From Anaerolineae bacterium (GTDB lineage Bacteria > Chloroflexota > Anaerolineae > B4-G1 > SLSP01), in contig JALXBP010000105.1 in the NCBI GenBank assembly GCA_026991395.1, positions 1 to 46,383 of the forward strand: a stretch of DNA of 46,383 nt, given 5' to 3'. Shown here in pieces: positions 32,682-38,721 of the stretch. Under the pieces are notes generated by a model. The model was given only the letters and a program-made list of their open reading frames with translations, had not been told where the DNA came from and made no database searches. Made by a program: the position numbers and the translations under genes. How positions within the stretch are numbered: the first letter of the stretch is position 1; each line of letters starts with the position of its first letter.

Positions 32682-33057
32682 TGTCGGGGTTTCCGCTCAT
32701 TGGACAAGGGCGTCTTGTCCAATGAGCGGAGGCTCTGAGAGACCTCCGGATTTGGGGGAACCTTAACAACTCAAATAGATGATGGCTATGATCTCCCCGA
32801 CAGACCGGGGAGTGTATGGGCCTTGCCGTCGCCCAAAGTGCGGCAGGGCGTCGATGGTACCCCCCTCGGCGCACCGGCTCCTTTGAGGTCGTCTTGTCTG
32901 CGCCCTCGAAGGAATAGCCGGGGGCGCAGACAGGATGACTTTACTGAGAGGGTCGGTTCTTTGTCCCCACATTCGTGGGGTGGTGTTGCGGGTTTTCCCG
33001 CTTGCATCTGTACAATGAGGTCAGATGACACCACCATGGGCAAAGGCCGACCCTCTT
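32682..33057 (+). ncRNA. Large structured RNA 3, about 375 nt
   Basis: Pairings visible: TGTCGGGG (32682-32689) with CCCCGACA (32795-32802), enclosing GGTTTCC/GGGAACC and a perfect 17-bp hairpin (32692-32708/32714-32730). A competing hairpin CTCCCC/GGGGAG (32793-32798/32807-32812) reuses the same Cs. CCTTGCCG/CGGCAGGG (32821-32828/32841-32848) has loop CGCCC, which could alternatively pair with GGGCG at 32846-32850. An 18-bp stem spans 32888-32905/32922-32939 (two G-U pairs). A terminal 11-bp stem GAGAGGGTCGG/CCGACCCTCTT (32946-32956/33047-33057) encloses three hairpins. There is no ORF. The plan resembles the two shorter RNAs: strong promoter, loop pairing, long stem, GAGGG terminal stem. 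Class unknown. Confidence 0.7.
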
Positions 33058-33167
33058 TGTTATGCAGAGCACTGGAGTTGCGGACGATGAATGATACCGA
33101 TGGATGATACCTTGATCCTCCGCCCCTGCGGGCGGAACCGATGAAACCAATGACAAGGAGGAAGGCG

Positions 33168-33800
33168 ATGAAAACGTTTGACGAGTTCATTCCGGAAAGG
33201 TCAGCTTACAGCGACCTGGAGATCGTCCACGTTGTCGTAAAATTCTCGGTTGAGGACGATGAACCGGAGGTTTACGTCACCGAGGACGATTGGGGGATCA
33301 CAGGAACCCCCGCCGAGGAGTACTATGGCTATGTTAACACGCTCTACAGCTGGCCGGAACTGGATGAAGATGGCAAGTGGGATGAGTTAGAGCTTCCTGA
33401 AAAGAAGGCCCTGTATAAGCTGATCAAGTCGAAGAAATTCCAAAAGCTCTTCCGCGAAGCGGTGGAGGAGGAATACGTCTGTCGACTCGACCCCTATCGC
33501 GGTCATACTTTCTGCGGCTTCCGCCGTGAGAAGGACGGTGGAACCCCGAAGTTTGACCGGCTGGTCGAAATGCTATCCAATGTCCCGACCATACATTGGG
33601 AGGGCATTTGGAGCGCTGAGGATTGGCTTCAGTGGGTGGGGCCAGAGGACGTTGGCGTTACAGCCCAAACCCCTGAGAAGAAGCTCGAAGAGATCGCCAA
33701 TGAGATTCGGCTGGATGCGGCCCGTTCTGGGTACGCAATTGATGGGGACATTGAAGCCGTTCTTCGCCGCTGGCGCAACGAGCTAAGATCCGAAGACTAA
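33168..33800 (+). CDS. Unknown acidic protein, paralogue of the next gene
   Basis: 210 residues from ATG 33168 after AAGGAGG. Very acidic. It shares with 33944-34585 the order of YxW (LYSWPELDEDGKW), EPE/PEKKALYKLIKSKKFQKLFREAVEEEYVC, GGTPKFDRLVEMLSNVPT, and a C-terminal helix (EIANEIRLDAARSGYAIDGDIEAVLRRWRNE). No known domain or catalytic motif; no export signal. High acidity and small size could suit a DNA-mimic or a regulator of host enzymes, but that is speculation. The leader contains a TCCGCCC-CTGC-GGGCGGA hairpin (33119-33136) and a CCTCC (33117-33121) that could mask the ribosome-binding site. Confidence 0.7.
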   Translation: MKTFDEFIPERSAYSDLEIVHVVVKFSVEDDEPEVYVTEDDWGITGTPAEEYYGYVNTLYSWPELDEDGKWDELELPEKKALYKLIKSKKFQKLFREAVEEEYVCRLDPYRGHTFCGFRREKDGGTPKFDRLVEMLSNVPTIHWEGIWSAEDWLQWVGPEDVGVTAQTPEKKLEEIANEIRLDAARSGYAIDGDIEAVLRRWRNELRSED

Positions 33801-33821
33801 CTCCAGCAGCCTTCTTCAATG

Positions 33822-33852
33822 ACCGCCCTGTGAGAACATCCGGGGCGGTTTT
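33822..33852 (+). terminator. Intrinsic terminator
   Basis: ACCGCCC (33822-33828) pairs with GGGCGGT (33843-33849), 14-base loop, followed by TTTT. It closes the unit begun at 32648 and separates the two paralogous genes, so the second should have its own start site or rely on readthrough. Confidence 0.65.
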
Positions 33853-33874
33853 GCTAACAATGACCCCTTCCCCT

Positions 33875-33933
33875 GGAGAAGACCTCCGTCGTCTCCTTCT
33901 AGGGAGATGCCGGGGTCTCCTCCGCCAAGGAGG
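33875..33933 (+). promoter_or_regulatory. Pseudoknot-like leader with anti-SD, before the 33944 gene
   Basis: Hairpin GGAGA/TCTCC (33875-33879/33892-33896); loop GACCTC (33881-33886) pairs with GGGGTC (33912-33917, one G-U). CCTCC at 33919-33923 then faces the ribosome-binding GGAGG at 33929-33933 across a 5-base loop, a direct SD-masking hairpin. First of six similar leaders. Confidence 0.55.
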
Positions 33934-33943
33934 TGCTATTGCA

Positions 33944-34585
33944 ATGAACGTTCTAAGCCTGACGATTGATGATCGTATCGATGAAGACGACGAAGACGAC
34001 TGCGTTCCACTGCTGCGATCGCCTCAAAATGACACCATCACCGTAACGCAGGTGAAGTTCTTCGTCGATTTCAACGGGGACAACGGAAATGTGAGCGTGC
34101 GGGTGAATTCCTATGCCCCAGGGGACGGGATTACTCCAGTCTACGGTCGGGAGCAGAGTCTGTACGAGTGGCCACCAGACGAGGACGACTATCTGGAGTA
34201 CCCCGAACCCATAGCCCTGTATAACACACTCAAGTCAAAGGAGTTCAGGCTCCTCTTCGAAGCTGCGCTTAAGGAGGAGTTTGAATGCCACTTTGACCAT
34301 ACAACGGCTCAATGGGTCTGCGCCTGGCGCAAAGGTGCTACACCCAAGCTCAACAAAGTCGTTGAGGCGCTTGCCGATGTCCCCACCAGGGTCTTTGAGG
34401 TGATACAGGCCGAGGACTGGTACCAAGACTGTTATCCTCCGGACCCTGATTGTATCGATCTCAACGCCAATGCGACGCACGAGGAGCTAAGCGATCTCGC
34501 CAAGATCATTTACGAGGAAGCCCTCAATGACGGATATGTCATCGAGGGACTGTACGACTTCCTCGAAAAGTGGCGCGACGGGTAG
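33944..34585 (+). CDS. Unknown acidic protein, paralogue of the previous gene
   Basis: 213 residues from ATG 33944 (AAGGAGG 10 bases upstream; the longer frame from 33830 runs through the leader structure). The N-terminus has an Asp-rich run (DDRIDEDDEDD). The shared core is LYEWPPDEDDYLEYPEPIALYNTLKSKEFRLLFEAALKEEFECHF, GATPKLNKVVEALADVPTRVFEVIQAEDWYQ and a C-terminal EEALNDGYVIEGLYDFLEKWRDG, aligned with 33168-33800. A tandem duplication with divergence; function unknown. The separate RNA leader suggests its dose is controlled independently of its paralogue. Confidence 0.7.
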   Translation: MNVLSLTIDDRIDEDDEDDCVPLLRSPQNDTITVTQVKFFVDFNGDNGNVSVRVNSYAPGDGITPVYGREQSLYEWPPDEDDYLEYPEPIALYNTLKSKEFRLLFEAALKEEFECHFDHTTAQWVCAWRKGATPKLNKVVEALADVPTRVFEVIQAEDWYQDCYPPDPDCIDLNANATHEELSDLAKIIYEEALNDGYVIEGLYDFLEKWRDG

Positions 34586-34625
34586 CCATGGAAAGTGAGG
34601 CAAAAGCGGGGCCAAGCCCCGTATC

Positions 34626-34769
34626 ATGTCCAAGTCCGTCCTGCGGCGCTTGCGGGCGCAAATCCCGGAAAAGGATCAACCCGCCTTCCTCGCGCTGCTT
34701 CTCAGCGCGGAAGTGCTGAAGAAGGCGGCGGAGATCGCGGAACAAGTCCAGCGCCGGCAGGACAAGTAA
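34626..34769 (+). CDS. Possible 47-residue helical protein
   Basis: ATG 34626 to TAA 34767-34769. The product starts MSKSVLRRLRAQIPEKD, then FLALLLSAEVLKKAAEIAEQVQRRQDK: a plausible amphipathic or coiled-coil pair. A GGGGC-CAA-GCCCC hairpin lies just upstream where a ribosome-binding site should be, and no good GGAGG is visible, which lowers confidence. A second short frame from 34588 (Cys/Ser-rich) overlaps it and looks less protein-like. Confidence 0.4.
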   Translation: MSKSVLRRLRAQIPEKDQPAFLALLLSAEVLKKAAEIAEQVQRRQDK

Positions 34770-34791
34770 CCCTGTCAGTCCAATGTCCCCG

Positions 34792-34859
34792 GGGAGGTGC
34801 CGCGTCGCCTCCCTGGGAGCGCGACGTGGGCCTTCCTCCAAGAAAATTCGAAGAGGAGG
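34792..34859 (+). promoter_or_regulatory. Pseudoknot-like leader with anti-SD, before the 34866 gene
   Basis: Hairpin GGGAGG/CCTCCC (34792-34797/34808-34813); loop CGTCG (34803-34807) pairs with CGACG (34822-34826), 8-base connector. CCTCC follows at 34835-34839, and the ribosome-binding GGAGG is at 34855-34859. Confidence 0.6.
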
Positions 34860-34865
34860 TGCCCA

Positions 34866-35072
34866 ATGACCACAATGACCAAGACAACGACCGCGCTCGA
34901 TGCGCTTGATGCGATCGAGCAGGCTCGCAAGATGCTCGTCGAGATGGAGGCGGAGAGATACCGCTTTCTTGAGGAAGAGCGTCAATGGGCCAGCTCGATG
35001 GCCATTAAGACCTTCAAGCGCTGGATCGACTCCATGTTCCCCCCGACCGGCACCGTCGTGGTAGCCTGGTAG
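34866..35072 (+). CDS. Small coiled-coil protein, 68 residues
   Basis: ATG 34866, 6 bases after GAGGAGG. After a Thr/Met-rich start, ALDAIEQARKMLVEMEAERYRFLEEERQWASSMAIKTFKRWIDSMF is a strongly heptad-patterned helix, ending PPTGTVVVAW. Probably an oligomeric accessory factor. It stands alone between two pseudoknot-like leaders, which supports it being a real, separately regulated gene. No family recognised. Confidence 0.6.
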   Translation: MTTMTKTTTALDALDAIEQARKMLVEMEAERYRFLEEERQWASSMAIKTFKRWIDSMFPPTGTVVVAW

Positions 35073-35094
35073 GGGGCGATGACCCAACTACGTT

Positions 35095-35209
35095 CGTTCC
35101 CCACAGGGAGGCGCTCCGTCGTCTCCCCGCGTGGGGAACGATGGAGGTGCCTCCTTGTGGGTTTTGATCCCTTTCGCAGGAACAAAACCTAACAAAACAA
35201 ACAAGGAGG
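35095..35209 (+). promoter_or_regulatory. Pseudoknot-like leader with A/C-rich tail, before the 35218 gene
   Basis: Outer stem CGTTCCCCAC/GTGGGGAACG (35095-35104/35131-35140), inner stem GGGAG/CTCCC (35106-35110/35123-35127). Loop CTCCGT (35114-35119) pairs with ATGGAG (35141-35146, one G-U). CCTCC is at 35150-35154. A 30-base A/C-rich unstructured stretch (about 35179-35204) leads into GGAGG at 35205-35209. Layout recalls the phage T4 gene 32 operator. Confidence 0.6.
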
Positions 35210-35217
35210 TAAGTATC

Positions 35218-36021
35218 ATGTCTATCGACACTGTTGTGGCAAGCAATCCGGATGCGTTCAAGGGGAATGGGCGCGGTGAGCGCCTTTACCCCTTCGTCCA
35301 GTTCACTGGCAAGGGGTTCTTCATGCCCCGCGACGAGGTCGCGCTTCTCGCCCAGAAGATGGGCAAGGATGAGGAGCGCATCGAGCAGGCCCTGCTTACG
35401 GCCGGGTTCCATCCGGCGCAGATCGAGCTGGGAAGCAACACAGTGAATGGCCTGCTGGCCGAGGCCGTGGAGATCGTCCCGCTGCGCTACCGCACCATCT
35501 GGCGGTTTGGAGATCAGATTATCTCCAAGTATCGGAAGGGTGCCCGCAGCAAGCGGCAGCTCGCTGTGTTTATCCGCGTTGGCGAGAACCGCTTCGTCGG
35601 CCCGGTGATGATCACGACCTCCGGTAAAGCCGCGAGCGAACTTTATCAGGCGCTTCAAAGCCACCGCGAGACGGTCAAGGAACTCCCTGAGATCAAGCGT
35701 GCCTTGGCCAAGGGGGCAAGCCTGGATAAAGTAGCTGCGACCTACACGCTGCTGCTCATCAAGGGTAAGCGGACGCGGACCAAGTACGGCTCTGTGCGCA
35801 CCGCACTGGCCTGGGAGGTGTCCCCTCATTACGTGGGGGATAAGTTCGCAAACATCATTGCGGACAAGTACTACCCCCAGGCTGAGGAGTGGTCGACGCA
35901 GCGACGCCAGGCCAACGAGGCCCAGGCCGACGAGGCCCAGGCCCCGGAGCCGGAACCCGAACCGGAGCCGCAGGCCCCGCCCGAACCCGAGCCGGTGCCT
36001 GACGATGACTTCCCCTTCTAA
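35218..36021 (+). CDS. Protein with an SSB-type acidic C-terminal tip
   Basis: 267 residues from ATG 35218 after AAGGAGG. The last residues are DDDFPF, after a Pro/Glu linker (PEPEPEPEPQAPPEPEPVP): exactly the disordered-linker-plus-tip pattern by which bacterial SSB recruits repair and replication proteins. The globular N-terminal ~215 residues do not look like a classical SSB OB fold: YPFVQFTGKGFFMPRDEVALLAQKMG, VPLRYRTIWRFGDQIISKYRKGARSKRQLAVFIRVGENRFVGPVMITTSGKAASELYQAL. The basic YRKGARSKRQ patch could bind nucleic acid. I infer an alternative ssDNA-binding protein, or one that competes for SSB partners. Its leader suggests autoregulation. Confidence 0.7.
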   Translation: MSIDTVVASNPDAFKGNGRGERLYPFVQFTGKGFFMPRDEVALLAQKMGKDEERIEQALLTAGFHPAQIELGSNTVNGLLAEAVEIVPLRYRTIWRFGDQIISKYRKGARSKRQLAVFIRVGENRFVGPVMITTSGKAASELYQALQSHRETVKELPEIKRALAKGASLDKVAATYTLLLIKGKRTRTKYGSVRTALAWEVSPHYVGDKFANIIADKYYPQAEEWSTQRRQANEAQADEAQAPEPEPEPEPQAPPEPEPVPDDDFPF

Positions 36022-36032
36022 GGAGGAAGACA

Positions 36033-36323
36033 ATGCGCCGCACCAAGGTTCGCCGCTGGGTACCGCGCCGCCGCAAGGCGGTGCCCCAGCGCCGCAATGA
36101 CCGCAATGACCACCGTATTCGCCGCCGCGTGATCGCCGTGATCGCGCAATGGGGGGACGTTGCCGGGCAGTTCGCCGTCCGGCACACCTCCCTGGTACTG
36201 CCCCTGTTTATGACGGGAGTAACCCTCCTCGTTATGGCAGGGCGGTACGTGGCGGCGGCCACGGTGGGGGCCATCACTTTCGGTCTGCTTCTGGCTGCAA
36301 GCCTGAAGCTGACCGAGAGTTAG
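36033..36323 (+). CDS. Small basic membrane protein
   Basis: 96 residues; ATG 36033 after AAGGAGG, 11 bases after the previous stop, so the two are co-transcribed. The first 35 residues are extremely Arg-rich (RRTKVRRWVPRRRKAVPQRRNDRNDHRIRRR), followed by one or two membrane helices (LVLPLFMTGVTLLVMAGRYVAAATVGAITFGLLLAASL). The pattern predicts a cytoplasmic nucleic-acid-binding tail tethered to the membrane. No family recognised. Confidence 0.55.
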   Translation: MRRTKVRRWVPRRRKAVPQRRNDRNDHRIRRRVIAVIAQWGDVAGQFAVRHTSLVLPLFMTGVTLLVMAGRYVAAATVGAITFGLLLAASLKLTES

Positions 36324-36338
36324 GTTCCCCGCGATTAC

Positions 36339-36367
36339 AAAGAGGGCTGACCCTGTCAGCCCTCTTT
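36339..36367 (+). terminator. Perfect 13-bp intrinsic terminator
   Basis: AAAGAGGGCTGAC (36339-36351), 3-base loop, GTCAGCCCTCTTT (36355-36367). It shares the AAAGAGGGC/GCCCTCTTT base with the terminal stems of structured RNAs 1 and 2. Confidence 0.8.
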
Positions 36368-36383
36368 CCCTATGTACCAAAGA

Positions 36384-36449
36384 CCGAGGAGGCCGTGCCC
36401 GCGCCTCCTCGGCGATGAGCACGGCCTCCGAAATGAAACAAAAAGGAGG
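36384..36449 (+). promoter_or_regulatory. Pseudoknot-like leader with anti-SD, before the 36456 gene
   Basis: Hairpin CCGAGGAGG/CCTCCTCGG (36384-36392/36404-36412); loop CCGTGC (36393-36398) pairs perfectly with GCACGG (36419-36424). CCTCC at 36425-36429 is followed by an A-rich stretch and GGAGG at 36445-36449. This is the cleanest example of the family. Confidence 0.65.
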
Positions 36450-36455
36450 CTTGCA

Positions 36456-36728
36456 ATGACAACTATCGATGCCCTGCTCGACCAGGAGCAGGAGGAGCAG
36501 TGTTCGGCCACCAACTGCGCCGAATGGCGCTATGAGTATGTGGCCTTTGACAGTGTTGGTAATCCCGTGTGGGGACGTACCTGTGCCGAGTGTTTCCGTA
36601 ACTGGGTCGAGGTGCTGGCCATTCAGCGCAGGCACCTATTCGAGAACCCAGAGGAAGCCGACCTCTGGCCTCGCTGTGTCCCCATTCCGCCGCGTCCTGC
36701 CTGGGAGGTCTTCGATGAAGACGATTGA
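36456..36728 (+). CDS. Small zinc-ribbon-like protein
   Basis: 90 residues from ATG 36456. CSATNCAEWRYEYVAFDSVGNPVWGRTCAECF (about 15-46) has two Cys pairs, CxxxxC and CxxC, separated by a strand-rich segment, consistent with a single zinc site. The C-terminus is Pro- and Asp-rich (PRPAWEVFDEDD). The next gene starts inside its last codons. It may be a nucleic-acid-binding or adaptor protein; function unknown. Confidence 0.6.
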   Translation: MTTIDALLDQEQEEQCSATNCAEWRYEYVAFDSVGNPVWGRTCAECFRNWVEVLAIQRRHLFENPEEADLWPRCVPIPPRPAWEVFDEDD

Positions 36729-37365
36729 CCTCAATCCGGGTTTTCGCGTGGTCAGCGTCTCCGTCCAGGAACCAACCTGGACGGAGATGGAGCGGATCAA
36801 CGAGGAACGCATTCGGCGGGGCGTCCAGCCGCTGGATCGCGTTCTCTGGCTCGTCCTGAAAGGCCCTGAGCCACAGTGGTGGCTTCCCAGCGAAGCGGGA
36901 CTGCTGGCTCCGCGCTTCACACTAACGGCCTTTCAGGTGACAGAGATCGATGAGCGGGGAAACATCGGCCTTGAACCCGGAGGTTTTCCCCGCTACCACA
37001 CGCTGGAGGTTACCGCCGAGTATCAGGGCGACAACTATTCCCTGCCGCCCGTTCCGGTGGAACTGCCCGGCAAAGGGGCCTTCATCGGCCTGCTGCGCTG
37101 GGCAGGCGGCGAGGACGAGGCCGCGCCGCCCTGGTTAGACAGGGAAGCGCAGCTGTGGATCGATGTCGGAGGGCAGCCATACCCCCTGGAGCGTAACCGC
37201 CAAACGGAGCAGTGGCTGACCCTGGAACTGGACGCGCTCATCCGGGCACTGCCCGACCGCGAGCGCGAACGGAAGCTCCCCCTTGTCCCCCTCCAGGGCC
37301 ACCTGGTCGATGAGGAGACAGGGGAGATCGTCGATGTGCGGGCACCTGCGCCCGCCCTTGTATGA
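36715..37365 (+). CDS. Unknown 216-residue protein
   Basis: Starts at ATG 36715, overlapping the zinc-ribbon gene by 14 bases, so they are translationally coupled and probably work together. Mostly beta-rich (FRVVSVSVQEPTW, RVLWLVLKGPEPQWWLP, FPRYHTLEVTAEYQGDNYSLPPVPVELPGKG), no export signal, and a C-terminal VDEETGEIVDVRAPAP tail; 'DxETGEI' is a motif often seen near the end of phage and plasmid ssDNA-handling proteins, but I would not build a function on it. Confidence 0.6.
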   Translation: MKTIDLNPGFRVVSVSVQEPTWTEMERINEERIRRGVQPLDRVLWLVLKGPEPQWWLPSEAGLLAPRFTLTAFQVTEIDERGNIGLEPGGFPRYHTLEVTAEYQGDNYSLPPVPVELPGKGAFIGLLRWAGGEDEAAPPWLDREAQLWIDVGGQPYPLERNRQTEQWLTLELDALIRALPDRERERKLPLVPLQGHLVDEETGEIVDVRAPAPALV

Positions 37366-37379
37366 CCCTATGGCCCCCG

Positions 37380-37455
37380 GGGGAGCGTCGCGGCTCCCCG
37401 CAAGGGGGCAGCGACGTTCCTCTTAGGGGATCAATCCAAGATCACCCAAAGGAGG
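37380..37455 (+). promoter_or_regulatory. Pseudoknot-like leader with anti-SD, before the 37462 gene
   Basis: Hairpin GGGGAGC/GCTCCCC (37380-37386/37393-37399); loop GTCGC (37387-37391) pairs with GCGAC (37411-37415), 11-base connector. TTCCTC (37417-37422) can mask GGAGG at 37451-37455. The leader at 38634 is a clear sequence relative, sharing the GTTCCTC and GGGGATCA segments. Confidence 0.65.
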
Positions 37456-37461
37456 AGAACG

Positions 37462-38622
37462 ATGAGACACATTGATATTGAAGCCGTTGTCGAGATACAA
37501 CGGCAAGAGGTTGTGGCGGTGTGGGGGTATAACGTCCGGGCATCCACCAATTCCCCCACTGCCTGGATAACAAGCTACTATGCCAACACGGAGATAGACA
37601 TAAATGCCGCGGATTTCATCGAAGAGATCAAGTATGCTGGCCTGCACAAAGCAACAACCCTCGGCCCATACAAGGCGGTGTTGATGACGGGCCTGTTGCC
37701 TGTCATCAAGGACAAAACCGTGGAGGTGTGGCGGTGGGAACCGCCGGACGACGCCGACAGAGACGAATGGAAAGGCCACTACCGGTTCAAAATCGAGAAC
37801 GGCAGGGCCAAGATCACCTTCGTCGTATCGCAGGCAGAGATGATCCTTGTAGATCGACTTCGGGGTAATCCCTCCAGAGAAATTCAACGCATTCTCGAAA
37901 AGGTTCTGGAGAAGAACCCCGAGCTGAAGCGCCGGGTGGATGACTATATGCGAAAAACAAATCTGTATCTCTCGATGTTTCCCGTGGGGTTCGTCCCCGT
38001 GAAGGGCGTAGAGATGCGTATAGCCAACGATCACGTCTCGGCCATCTGCAAGGGAGTAGCCTATGCCTTCAACGGAAGGGACTATCGCCTTGTCGTCCTC
38101 CAAGCTGTGGCCACCACCAAGGAGGCGCTGAGAAGCCTCTTCGGTACCCTGAACGGCCACGGAGGAGCGAAGAAGAAGAGGCTCCGCCTTTTCTTCACAG
38201 ATGGAGGAGACGCCAAGACGCTCTACCCGATGCAGGCCGCCTCGAGGCGGCGTTATCGCAGCACCTTTGTTCCCCTGCCCGACGGGACGGGGTGGCTGGC
38301 GACCTTCGTCCACGTAGCCGCCTTGCCTGCTGAGGGAGAAGAAGACGATGAGGGATGCGCCTACCTCCTCTTCGAGGAAGGATTGCCTCCAGAGGAAAAG
38401 CGGCGGCGCATCCTGCGCCTGCTCAATGCCCGCCTGCCTTTCCCCTTCCCCGAGGTCTGGGCCAATGCATCATTGCCCCAAGCCAGGCGGTTCTGGACGG
38501 AAGCAGATGTGAAGAGATTGATATCTCCGATAACCGTCAAGGGGAAAGGCTTTGATAGCAGTGTTAGCGTCCGCGTGGGAAACATCCACGCCTGGCGCGA
38601 GATCGTCGAACAAATGAATTAA
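37462..38622 (+). CDS. Unknown 386-residue protein
   Basis: ATG 37462 after GGAGGAGAAC. Soluble, mixed alpha/beta. Recognisable only as segments: FKIENGRAKITFVVSQAEMILVDRL, IQRILEKVLEKNPELKRRVDDYMRK (coiled coil near 150-175), VKGVEMRIANDHVSAICKGVAYAFNGRDYRLVVLQAVATTKEALRSLF and a basic KKKRLRLFF. No signal peptide, membrane helix or nucleotide-binding motif. Its leader is homologous to that of the downstream methyltransferase-helicase, so the two may be regulated together and act in one process. Confidence 0.7.
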   Translation: MRHIDIEAVVEIQRQEVVAVWGYNVRASTNSPTAWITSYYANTEIDINAADFIEEIKYAGLHKATTLGPYKAVLMTGLLPVIKDKTVEVWRWEPPDDADRDEWKGHYRFKIENGRAKITFVVSQAEMILVDRLRGNPSREIQRILEKVLEKNPELKRRVDDYMRKTNLYLSMFPVGFVPVKGVEMRIANDHVSAICKGVAYAFNGRDYRLVVLQAVATTKEALRSLFGTLNGHGGAKKKRLRLFFTDGGDAKTLYPMQAASRRRYRSTFVPLPDGTGWLATFVHVAALPAEGEEDDEGCAYLLFEEGLPPEEKRRRILRLLNARLPFPFPEVWANASLPQARRFWTEADVKRLISPITVKGKGFDSSVSVRVGNIHAWREIVEQMN

Positions 38623-38633
38623 CCAGGTTACCA

Positions 38634-38715
38634 CCCCAGGAGGAGCGACCGCGCTCCCCCTGGGGGAGATGGCGGCGTTCCTCCTTGGGGGATCACTCAA
38701 GATCACTCAAGGAGG
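38634..38715 (+). promoter_or_regulatory. Leader with anti-SD, before the methyltransferase-helicase gene
   Basis: Related in sequence to 37380-37455. Stem 38634-38647/38652-38665 (one A-C mismatch), or only its inner 6 bp GGAGCG/CGCTCC (38642-38647/38652-38657). Loop CCGC (38649-38652) can reach GCGG (38672-38675), a weaker pseudoknot than in the other leaders. CCTCC at 38680-38684; GATCACTCAA occurs twice in tandem (38691-38710); GGAGG at 38711-38715. Confidence 0.5.
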
Positions 38716-38721
38716 AAAGCA

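Noticed and set aside
32682-32815. c-di-AMP (ydaO) riboswitch, because of GGGGGAACC and CCCGACAG
   Set aside because: The middle GGGGUNAAU segment and the conserved CAGCUAAC continuation are missing, and helix order does not fit.
34588-34719. Second short ORF, Cys/Ser-rich, overlapping 34626-34769
   Set aside because: No ribosome-binding site, passes through the GGGGC-CAA-GCCCC hairpin, and composition is less protein-like than the overlapping frame.
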